Position numbers and translations under genes: made by a program. A stretch of 9,412 bases of DNA from CAYTQK01 sp964439745 (GTDB taxonomy: Bacteria > Desulfobacterota > Desulfobacteria > Desulfobacterales > Desulfosudaceae), in the NCBI GenBank assembly GCA_964439745.1, contig CAYTQK010000120.1, positions 1-9,412 on the forward strand, given 5' to 3'. This document shows, one piece after another, positions 1 to 5,434 of this stretch. The first letter of the stretch is position 1, and each line of letters opens with the position of its first letter. The notes beneath the pieces were generated by a model. It did not search any database. It saw nothing but the letters and a program-made list of their open reading frames with translations, and was not told where the DNA came from.

Positions 1-1545
1 ACAAAAGAACAAAAAATCCTGGTTTTCGGGGATTATGATGCCGACGGCATCACGGCCACGGCCATCCTGGTCAATTTCCTGCGGGCCGCCGGGGCGGATG
101 TTGCCTGTCATATCCCTCACCGCATCATGGAAGGATACGGCCTCAAAGCCGAACAAGTCAATCGCCTGGCCGCGGCCGGCGGTGTGGACCTGGTGATCAC
201 GGTAGACTGCGGGGCCGGCGGTCATGAAGCGGCCCGGTCCTGCCGGAAGGCGGGCATCGACCTGATCATCACCGATCACCACCAGATGACGCCGCCCTAT
301 CCGGAAGCCCTGGCCATTGTCAACCCGGCCCGGCCGGATTGTGCTTCCGGCTTGTCGGTCCTGTGCGGGGCCGGGGTCGCCTTTTACCTGCTTATCGCCC
401 TGCGGGCCCGCCTGCGGGAACAGGGATTCTGGAAATCCGGTCGTCCCGAACCCAACCTGAAACAATACTGCGACCTGGTGGCCATCGGTACCATTGCCGA
501 CGTGGTGCCCCTGACCGGGATCAATCGCATTCTGGTCAAGGCCGGCCTGCAGGTCATGAACGAATCCTGTCGGCCCGGTCTGCAGGCCCTGATGGCGGCG
601 GCAAAAATCAAAAACGGTCCGGTTACGGCCGAGGATATCGCTTTTCGCATCGCCCCCCGCCTTAACGCCGCCGGTCGCATCGATCACGGCCGCACCGCGC
701 TGACGCTGTTGACCTCCGATGATCCGGAGACCATTCACAAAACCGCCGCCCAACTGTGCCGGCTCAACACCAAGCGGCAGTATCTGGAAGAAGAAATCAC
801 CGCGGAAATCTTCCAGGTCCTGCGCGATCAGCCGGACTTTCTGGCCGACAGAAAAATGCTGGTGCTGGCCCATCACCAGTGGCACCAGGGAGTCATCGGC
901 ATTGCCGCCGCCAAAACCGCCCGCAAACATTGCCTGCCGGTGGCTTTGATTTCCATCCAGGGAGAAATGGGCATTGGTTCGGCCCGCAGCGTACCCGGCC
1001 TGGACCTGTACCGGGTCCTCTGTGATTGTGCCGACCTGCTGGAAGACTTCGGCGGCCATGCCCTGGCGGCCGGCTTCAGGATCAGGACGGAGAATATCGC
1101 CCGGTTTGAAAAACAGCTCGGGTACGCCGCCGGTCGGTACAGCTGCAACACGGATTTTTCACCGGTGATCCCGGTGGACTGCGAGCTGACCTTCGACGCC
1201 ATCAGCGATCGCCTGCTGGAGGAGCTGGATCAGCTCCAGCCGTTTGGCGCCGACAACCCGGAACCCTTTTTCCTGGCCAGCAATGTCCGCGTGGCCTCTT
1301 CCTTCCTGATCAAGGGCAAGTATCCCCGCATGGTGCTGACACAGGCCGCCGCCCCCGGCAGAAAGATCGATGCCATCTCCTTTAATCTGCCGGCCGGCCG
1401 GGAAAAATCGGGACATTTTAAGCACATACTTTTCCGCCTGCAGCGGGAAACCTGGAACGGCAGCGGTGCCCCCCGGCTGATCATCGAGGAGGTCAGCGAT
1501 GACCCGCTGCCCATCCACCAAGGAGATCCCCATGCCCCTGTATGA
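1..1545 (+). CDS. recJ: Single-stranded-DNA-specific exonuclease RecJ, 5'-truncated by window edge
   Basis: RecJ degrades single-stranded DNA 5' to 3' in recombination and mismatch/base-excision repair, using Mn/Mg ions held by a DHH-family active site. The reading frame is open from base 1, so the start lies upstream; 514 residues are visible, against roughly 560-580 for a whole RecJ, so about 60 N-terminal residues are missing. The DHH domain shows GDYDADG (visible residues 10-16), VDCG (68-71) and the DHH triad (92-94). Next come DLVAIGTIADVVPL and APRLNAAGRI, both typical of RecJ. The DHHA1 part has the HQWHQGVIGIAA stretch and GSARS...FGGHALAAG, and a C-terminal OB-like region reaches a normal end. 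The last 14 bases overlap the next gene and carry its ribosome-binding site. The ATG at 127 is internal, because GDYDADG lies before it. Family assignment is near certain. Confidence 0.96.
   Translation, partial: TKEQKILVFGDYDADGITATAILVNFLRAAGADVACHIPHRIMEGYGLKAEQVNRLAAAGGVDLVITVDCGAGGHEAARSCRKAGIDLIITDHHQMTPPYPEALAIVNPARPDCASGLSVLCGAGVAFYLLIALRARLREQGFWKSGRPEPNLKQYCDLVAIGTIADVVPLTGINRILVKAGLQVMNESCRPGLQALMAAAKIKNGPVTAEDIAFRIAPRLNAAGRIDHGRTALTLLTSDDPETIHKTAAQLCRLNTKRQYLEEEITAEIFQVLRDQPDFLADRKMLVLAHHQWHQGVIGIAAAKTARKHCLPVALISIQGEMGIGSARSVPGLDLYRVLCDCADLLEDFGGHALAAGFRIRTENIARFEKQLGYAAGRYSCNTDFSPVIPVDCELTFDAISDRLLEELDQLQPFGADNPEPFFLASNVRVASSFLIKGKYPRMVLTQAAAPGRKIDAISFNLPAGREKSGHFKHILFRLQRETWNGSGAPRLIIEEVSDDPLPIHQGDPHAPV
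1520..1525 (+). promoter_or_regulatory. Ribosome-binding site setting the start of the gamma-carbonic-anhydrase-like gene
   Basis: AAGGAG lies 6 bases before the ATG at 1532, inside the end of recJ. It is a strong Shine-Dalgarno match and selects 1532 over the in-frame ATG at 1499, which has no comparable site. Confidence 0.8.
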
Positions 1546-2065
1546 AGTTGACGGCAAACGGCCCGTGGTCGGATCCGGCACCTGGATCGCCCCCAGCGCC
1601 GAGATCATCGGCCAGGTAACCATCGGCGATAACTGCTATATCGGCTTTGGCGCCATTATCCGGGCGGATTTCGGCACCATTACCATCGGCCGAAAAACCG
1701 CCGTGGAAGAAGGCGTCATCATCCATGAAGCCAACCAGGTGGTCATCGGCGACCATGTCATCATCGGGCACATGGCCATGATCCACGATGCGACCATCGA
1801 GGACTGCGCCCTGGTGGGCATGCAGTCCATGATCTGCGACTATGCCCGCATCGGCACCTGGGCCATCGTGGCCGAACAGTCCCTGGTCCGGAAACGACAG
1901 GTGATCCCGCCGGAAACCATTTACGGCGGCGATCCCGCCCGCAAGATCCGGGACCTGACGGAGCAGCACCGGGATTTTTTGAAGATGGGCCAGGAGATGT
2001 ATGCCCGCCTGCCCGGCACCTATGCCGCCACTTTTAAAAAAGTACCGCCGGACATCGCTTCCTGA
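1532..2065 (+). CDS. Gamma-carbonic-anhydrase-like hexapeptide-repeat protein (YrdA/PaaY/CamH family)
   Basis: A 177-residue left-handed beta-helix protein, the usual size for the YrdA/PaaY/CamH group. Most of residues 19-110 consist of imperfect hexapeptide turns (I-G-x-x-x-x: VTIGDN, ITIGRK, VVIGDH, VIIGHM). The family's metal triad is present: His65 (in VIIHEA), His80 and His85 (GHxxxxH). The family's conserved R-x-D is R44-A-D46. Where many relatives read Q-D-G before the first metal His, this protein has E59-E60-G61, so a glutamine often implicated in catalysis may be replaced. Family members are cytoplasmic trimers; some hydrate CO2, and others are inactive or act as thioesterases, so carbonic anhydrase activity is not assured. 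The start at 1532 follows a strong ribosome-binding site, overlaps recJ by 14 bp and suggests co-transcription with recJ. Confidence 0.9.
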   Translation: MPLYEVDGKRPVVGSGTWIAPSAEIIGQVTIGDNCYIGFGAIIRADFGTITIGRKTAVEEGVIIHEANQVVIGDHVIIGHMAMIHDATIEDCALVGMQSMICDYARIGTWAIVAEQSLVRKRQVIPPETIYGGDPARKIRDLTEQHRDFLKMGQEMYARLPGTYAATFKKVPPDIAS

Positions 2066-2087
2066 TGCCGCTGCCATGAATTTTTTC

Positions 2088-2116
2088 TTGCAATAATATT
2101 TGTCCGACATTATGGT
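2088..2116 (+). promoter_or_regulatory. Possible sigma70-type promoter for the small gene at 2200
   Basis: TTGCAA (2088-2093) is separated by 17 bases from TATGGT (2111-2116). The elements match the consensus at 4 or 5 of 6 and 4 of 6 positions in an AT-rich part of the 134-bp gap after the carbonic-anhydrase-like gene. No clear terminator precedes it. The G+C-rich inverted repeat at about 2131-2151 would lie in the leader. Sequence match only. Confidence 0.3.
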
Positions 2117-2182
2117 AGCGCCATACATCGGCCGGCCGGAACCGGGCCGGGTGCGCAGGACCTAAATTTGACATAATGTTAG
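2106..2182 (+). repeat. Pair of 13-bp direct repeats flanking the leader of the gene at 2200
   Basis: GACATTATGGTAG (2106-2118) and GACATAATGTTAG (2170-2182) match at 11 of 13 positions and start 64 bp apart. The first overlaps the possible -10 box; the second lies just before the ribosome-binding site and contains ACAT-A-ATGT, a short palindrome. They could be operator half-sites, but two copies in an AT-rich gap may be chance. Confidence 0.3.
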
Positions 2183-2199
2183 GATAAAGGAACGGAATC

Positions 2200-2619
2200 A
2201 TGGGAAAAACGTTCAGCAAGGGTAACCGGGAGTCCCGCCTGTTATCCAAGATAGAATCCTCCAAGGCGTATGAACGTCGCCGGGCCATTTCCCGGGTGCG
2301 GGACGTGGCCGATCAGCTGGCCAATTCCATTGCCTCCCGGCTGGTGAATAATCAATTCGTGGAAACGACCAGCCAGAACAGCTTAGAAGAGATGATCCAC
2401 GGCTGCCTGGATACCCTGGGCCGCTCGGATGATTTTGATGTGGACTACAGCGTGGCGCCGTTCCGGGACATTACCAGCAACCCCAATATCATCGCCCTGT
2501 ACGTGACCGCTTTTGTGCTGGAAAAGGTCATCAATCACAAGGATACGGTGGATATCTACGGTTCAGATGAAGAGATTTACGCCTGCATCCATCAGCAGGT
2601 CAAGCGCTACATGCCCTGA
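2200..2619 (+). CDS. Small conserved-looking protein of unknown function
   Basis: A 139-residue soluble protein that I do not recognise. The start has AAGGAA (2187-2192) 7 bases upstream. Residues 1-35 are strongly basic and predicted helical (many K and R, including YERRR), which could contact nucleic acid or an acidic partner. The middle (about 36-75) is amphipathic, with LANSIASRLV and EEMIHGCLDTLG. The C-terminal half contains a hydrophobic stretch (NIIALYVTAFVLEKVI) too short and too mixed to be a clear membrane segment, and ends in IHQQVKRYMP. There is no signal peptide, metal motif or nucleotide-binding loop. G+C and codon use match its neighbours. It stands alone between two AT-rich gaps, each with promoter-like sequence, so it may be its own transcription unit. 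The good start context and normal composition support a real gene. Confidence 0.8.
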   Translation: MGKTFSKGNRESRLLSKIESSKAYERRRAISRVRDVADQLANSIASRLVNNQFVETTSQNSLEEMIHGCLDTLGRSDDFDVDYSVAPFRDITSNPNIIALYVTAFVLEKVINHKDTVDIYGSDEEIYACIHQQVKRYMP

Positions 2620-2629
2620 TAAAATACCT

Positions 2630-2668
2630 TAGATATTTATAGATATTAATTTGGTATAATTAGATATT
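2630..2668 (+). repeat. Three exact copies of TAGATATT at 10- and 21-bp spacing
   Basis: The octamer occurs at 2630-2637, 2640-2647 and 2661-2668. Start-to-start distances are 10 and 21 bp, close to one and two helical turns, so all copies would face the same side of the DNA. The third lies inside a perfect 5-bp-arm palindrome, TTAGA-TAT-TCTAA (2660-2672). The array brackets a TATAAT box, as expected of a regulator-binding region, but the base composition is very AT-rich. Confidence 0.5.
2652..2660 (+). promoter_or_regulatory. Extended -10 promoter upstream of the RNase Z-like gene
   Basis: TGGTATAAT combines the TGn extension with a perfect TATAAT (2655-2660). No good -35 box lies 16-19 bases upstream, which extended -10 promoters tolerate. 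Transcription would start near 2667, inside the palindrome at 2660-2672, leaving a leader of about 50 nt before the ATG at 2718. Confidence 0.5.
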
Positions 2669-2717
2669 CTAATTTTAAACCATCAATCTGAACTTCATCC
2701 GCGGGATAATCATCACG

Positions 2718-3761
2718 ATGCGTCCCCTTTTCCATCCCTTTCTGGTCAATGAACCCTTTTCCGATCCCGCCCTGTATATCAATTTTATTCATGAAAAACG
2801 GGCCGTCACCTGCGACCTGGGCGATCTTTCGCCCCTGTCCACGGGCGACCTGATGAAAATCAGCCATGTCTTTGTCAGTCACACCCACATGGACCATTTT
2901 GCCGGTTTTGACCGGCTGCTGCGACTGGTCCTGGGCCGTGACAAGACCATTCACCTGTTTGGTCCGGAATCGTTTCTGGACAACATCACCGGCAAACTCC
3001 AGGCCTATACCTGGAACCTGGCGGCCAATTACGAAAACAGCCTGGTCATCCAGGCCACGGAAATTCGTTCAGAGGAAATGATTACCCGGACCTGCCGCTG
3101 CCAGGACCGGTTTGAAATGATGACCCCTCCTTATTACCGCCCGTTTACCGGTCCCCTGCTGGAAGAACCCGGCTTCACCGTCGCGGCCGTGATTCTGGAT
3201 CATGGCATCCCCTGCCTGGGGTTCTGCCTGAAAGAACATTTTCATATCAACATCAAAAAATCCGCCCTGGCGGCGCTTGGCCTGGATCCCGGCCCCTGGC
3301 TGAAAACCTTCAAAAAAGCGCTTTATGACGATCTTTCCCGGCAGACCTCCATTTTCGTGCCCACCACTTCCGATCCGCGGGAATTTTCTTTGGGATATCT
3401 GGCCGATAACATCTGCGTTATCACGCCCGGTCAGAAGATCACCTGGATTACCGACGTGGCCTTCACGCCGGAAAACATAGAAAAAATAATTGATTTTGCA
3501 CGCCATTCAGACCACCTTTTTATTGAAGCCTACTTTCTCGAAAAAGACCGGGACATTGCCGCCGCCAAAAAGCATCTCACGGCCCGCCAGGCCGGAGAAA
3601 TCGCCGGACGGGCCGCGGCCAGGCGGGTGACCACCTTCCACTATTCGCCCCGTTACCGGGAATGCCGGGCAGACCTGGAAGCAGAAGCCCGGACCGCCTA
3701 CCAGCAGCATTATCCGCGATCCGAATCAAAGGCACCTTCTGCGGCGGGAGTATCTCCATGA
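2718..3761 (+). CDS. Metallo-beta-lactamase-fold hydrolase, divergent RNase Z-like
   Basis: A 347-residue cytoplasmic protein with a full RNase Z-type metal site. It has HTHMDH at residues 55-60 (HxHxDH), D161-H162-G in a LDHGIPCLGF segment, T245-D246, E270-A-Y-F (compare HEATF in tRNase Z), HLTARQAGEIA (286-296, compare HSTAxxAA) and FHYSPRY (307-313, compare HxSxRY). These support a two-zinc phosphodiesterase related to the tRNA 3'-processing enzyme. It is longer than usual RNase Z (about 305-310), its N-terminus (LVNEPFSDPALYINF) differs from the normal GTGSGVP start, and the typical exosite arm is not evident, so the substrate could differ. The ATG at 2718 has only a weak ribosome-binding site (GCGGGAT), but the next start would remove the N-terminal strand. 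The stop overlaps the next gene's start as ATGA. Confidence 0.85.
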   Translation: MRPLFHPFLVNEPFSDPALYINFIHEKRAVTCDLGDLSPLSTGDLMKISHVFVSHTHMDHFAGFDRLLRLVLGRDKTIHLFGPESFLDNITGKLQAYTWNLAANYENSLVIQATEIRSEEMITRTCRCQDRFEMMTPPYYRPFTGPLLEEPGFTVAAVILDHGIPCLGFCLKEHFHINIKKSALAALGLDPGPWLKTFKKALYDDLSRQTSIFVPTTSDPREFSLGYLADNICVITPGQKITWITDVAFTPENIEKIIDFARHSDHLFIEAYFLEKDRDIAAAKKHLTARQAGEIAGRAAARRVTTFHYSPRYRECRADLEAEARTAYQQHYPRSESKAPSAAGVSP

Positions 3762-4222
3762 TCACCGCCGTTGATATCAGCCAACAGCATATCGTTTTTC
3801 TCCGGGCCGCCGAACCGGAGGCGGTGCTGACGGAATTGACCGAGGCCGCCTTTGCCGCTTCGCTGGTCCGCGATCCGGCCGCGTTTGCCGCCGCCCTGGT
3901 GGAACGGGAGCGCCTGGGCAGCACCGGTTTCGGGCTGGAAGCGGCCCTTCCCCACGCTCCCCGGCCGGATATTGCCGATCTCTTCCTCCTGGTCGGCCTG
4001 GCCGCTGCCCCCATTCCCTGGAACGCCCTGGATCACCAGCCGGTCAGGACGGTTTTCCTCATCGGCCAGCCGGCCGCGCCCGCCGACGCCGAAACCGCCA
4101 ACAGCCGCTACCTTCGCCTGGTGGCCGAACTGATGCTGCTCGTCAAAGACGCCCAGCGCCGCCGGGCCTTGTTCGCGGCCGCAAACGCGGCCGCCGTTCT
4201 GCGCATCCTGACGGCAAAATAA
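3758..4222 (+). CDS. ptsN: PTS EIIA type-2 domain protein, PtsN (EIIA-Ntr)-like
   Basis: A single-domain 154-residue cytoplasmic protein of the mannitol/fructose EIIA fold. The phosphorylation motif is at residues 49-69: ERERLGSTGFGL, then A62-A-L-P-H66-A, where His66 aligns with the phosphorylated histidine in the family's AIPHAR. The later FLIGQP strand and YLRLVAELMLLVKD helix also fit. No IIB or IIC sugar-transport domain is attached, so it is probably a regulatory PTS component taking phosphate from an HPr/NPr partner outside this window. The start is placed at 3758, with GGGAG at 3746-3750 and the ATGA overlap with the hydrolase upstream; starting at 3662 would add 32 unrelated residues overlapping that gene. 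In enterobacteria ptsN sits in the kdsD-lpt-rpoN cluster; here it lies one gene before kdsD, without rpoN. The domain call is strong; the ptsN name is less certain. Confidence 0.82.
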   Translation: MITAVDISQQHIVFLRAAEPEAVLTELTEAAFAASLVRDPAAFAAALVERERLGSTGFGLEAALPHAPRPDIADLFLLVGLAAAPIPWNALDHQPVRTVFLIGQPAAPADAETANSRYLRLVAELMLLVKDAQRRRALFAAANAAAVLRILTAK

Positions 4223-4247
4223 AGCGGCATAATTAACTCTTGATCAA

Positions 4248-4277
4248 TGGGCAGAAATCAGTAAGAATAGATATAAT
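4248..4277 (+). promoter_or_regulatory. Possible promoter in the kdsD leader
   Basis: TATAAT (4272-4277) is a perfect -10 box with TGGGCA (4248-4253, 4 of 6) 18 bases upstream. A fourth TAGATAT (4268-4274) overlaps the -10. The predicted start near 4284 is upstream of the hairpin at 4308, so transcripts would have to read through it to reach kdsD. Confidence 0.35.
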
Positions 4278-4286
4278 AACAACAAG

Positions 4287-4394
4287 ATGTTCGCGAAAAA
4301 AATTCTCTGGCCGGCAGGCTGCCGGCCAACCGTTTTTCAACGCGTGGGCGTCATCAACCAGAACGATGTAACCGGACACGGTATTTACCATTGA
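4287..4394 (+). CDS. Possible 35-residue leader ORF ahead of kdsD
   Basis: An ATG at 4287 opens a 35-codon frame (starting MFAKKILWPAG) whose TGA at 4392-4394 overlaps the kdsD TTG start as TTGA. The frame spans the terminator-like hairpin at 4308-4328. There is no ribosome-binding site, but the predicted transcript start near 4284 would make the message almost leaderless. No homology is recognised, and an open frame this short can easily arise by chance. It is listed because its position, rather than its sequence, suggests a role in controlling kdsD. Confidence 0.25.
   Translation: MFAKKILWPAGCRPTVFQRVGVINQNDVTGHGIYH
4308..4337 (+). terminator. Rho-independent terminator or attenuator before kdsD
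   Basis: Perfect 10-bp inverted repeat TGGCCGGCAG / CTGCCGGCCA (4308-4317, 4319-4328) around one central base, so a real stem of about 8 bp with a 5-base loop. It is followed after ACCG by TTTTT (4333-4337). It can end the hydrolase-ptsN transcript 86 bp after the ptsN stop. Seven A's at 4296-4302 give the opposite strand a T-run too. The 4-base gap before the T-run weakens the call a little. Confidence 0.7.
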
Positions 4395-5395
4395 CGATAA
4401 CACCATCGGAAAAATATCAGGATATCATTGAACAGGCCGTCAAGGTTCTCGAAATCGAAGCCGGGGAACTGCTGGCCCTGTCGCAACGGGTGGGCATGCC
4501 CTTTGCCGAGGCCGTGGACCTGATCTGCCGTTCCCGGGGGCGGCTGGTCATCAGCGGCATCGGCAAATCCGGCGTTGTCGGCCAGAAGATCACGGCCACC
4601 CTCAACAGCACCGGCACCCGGGCCATTTTCCTCCATCCGGTGGAGGCCCTCCACGGTGATCTGGGCATGGTCCGCTCGCGGGATGTCTTTCTGGGGATTT
4701 CCAACAGCGGCGAAACCGAGGAGCTGAACCGCCTCATTCCCCGCATCGCGGAAGTGGGCTGCCGCATCATCGCCTTTACCGGCCGCCTGAACTCGACCCT
4801 GGCCCGCCACAGCGACCTGGTCATTGATGTGGGCGTCAACAAGGAAGCCTGTCCCCTGGGCCTGGCCCCCACCTCCAGCACCACCGCCATCATGGCCATG
4901 GGTGACGCCCTGGCCGTGGCCCTGATCAACAAGAAGCATTTCAAGGCCAGTGATTTTCAGAAATATCATCCCGGCGGCGCCCTGGGACAGCGGCTGGCCT
5001 CCAGCATTTCTCAAATCATGCTGACCGGCGAGGCGATTCCCCGGGTGCCGGAAAAAACCGCCCTGACCGAGGCGCTCCAGGTTCTGGACCGTCATGAACT
5101 GGGGACGGTCATTATCACCACCCCCGGCGACGCCATTGCCGGTATCCTCACTGACGGCGACCTGCGGCGCCTGGTGATCGGCCGGCCCTCCCTGGAAGGG
5201 CTTACCATCGACGAGGTCATGGTCCGCCAACCGCTGGCCATCACCGCCGAGGAACCGGTCTATGACGCCCTTAATCTGATGGAAAAGCACCAGATCACCA
5301 TCCTGCCCGTGACCGACAGCGCCGGCAGGCTTTGCGGAATTCTGCACCTGCATGATATTCTGGGCAAAGGCGCTTTTACCTTTAATGGAAAATGA
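4391..5395 (+). CDS. kdsD: Arabinose-5-phosphate isomerase (KdsD/KpsF/GutQ family)
   Basis: KdsD converts ribulose 5-phosphate to arabinose 5-phosphate, the first step toward KDO for lipopolysaccharide. The 334-residue protein has an N-terminal SIS domain (about 38-180) and two CBS domains (about 208-265 and 275-334). In the SIS domain are GIGKSG (56-61), LHPVEALHGD (81-90) and SNSGETEE (104-111). Lys59, Glu111, Glu152 and His193 (in KYHPGGALG) fall at exactly the numbers of the E. coli KdsD catalytic residues as I recall them, which supports the TTG start at 4391. No in-frame ATG lies upstream before the stop at 4277. The start has no clear ribosome-binding site and overlaps the stop of a short leader ORF. 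KdsC, the usual partner phosphatase, does not follow; phosphofructokinase does, 39 bp on. KpsF or GutQ paralogues of the same activity cannot be excluded. Confidence 0.93.
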   Translation: MTITPSEKYQDIIEQAVKVLEIEAGELLALSQRVGMPFAEAVDLICRSRGRLVISGIGKSGVVGQKITATLNSTGTRAIFLHPVEALHGDLGMVRSRDVFLGISNSGETEELNRLIPRIAEVGCRIIAFTGRLNSTLARHSDLVIDVGVNKEACPLGLAPTSSTTAIMAMGDALAVALINKKHFKASDFQKYHPGGALGQRLASSISQIMLTGEAIPRVPEKTALTEALQVLDRHELGTVIITTPGDAIAGILTDGDLRRLVIGRPSLEGLTIDEVMVRQPLAITAEEPVYDALNLMEKHQITILPVTDSAGRLCGILHLHDILGKGAFTFNGK

Positions 5396-5434
5396 TACCT
5401 TGCATTTTCATCCCATCTCATAAGGAACCGCGGC

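Noticed and set aside
1499..1531. Upstream in-frame ATG for the carbonic-anhydrase-like gene
   Set aside because: The ATG at 1532 has AAGGAG 6 bases before it and gives the normal family N-terminus; 1499 has neither.
2168..2196. TTGACA at 2168-2173 as a -35 box
   Set aside because: No -10-like hexamer lies 16-18 bases downstream, and transcription would start after the ribosome-binding site.
3662..3757. Upstream in-frame ATG for the ptsN-like gene
   Set aside because: It would overlap the hydrolase by 100 bp and add 32 residues foreign to the EIIA fold, whereas 3758 has a ribosome-binding site and an ATGA overlap.
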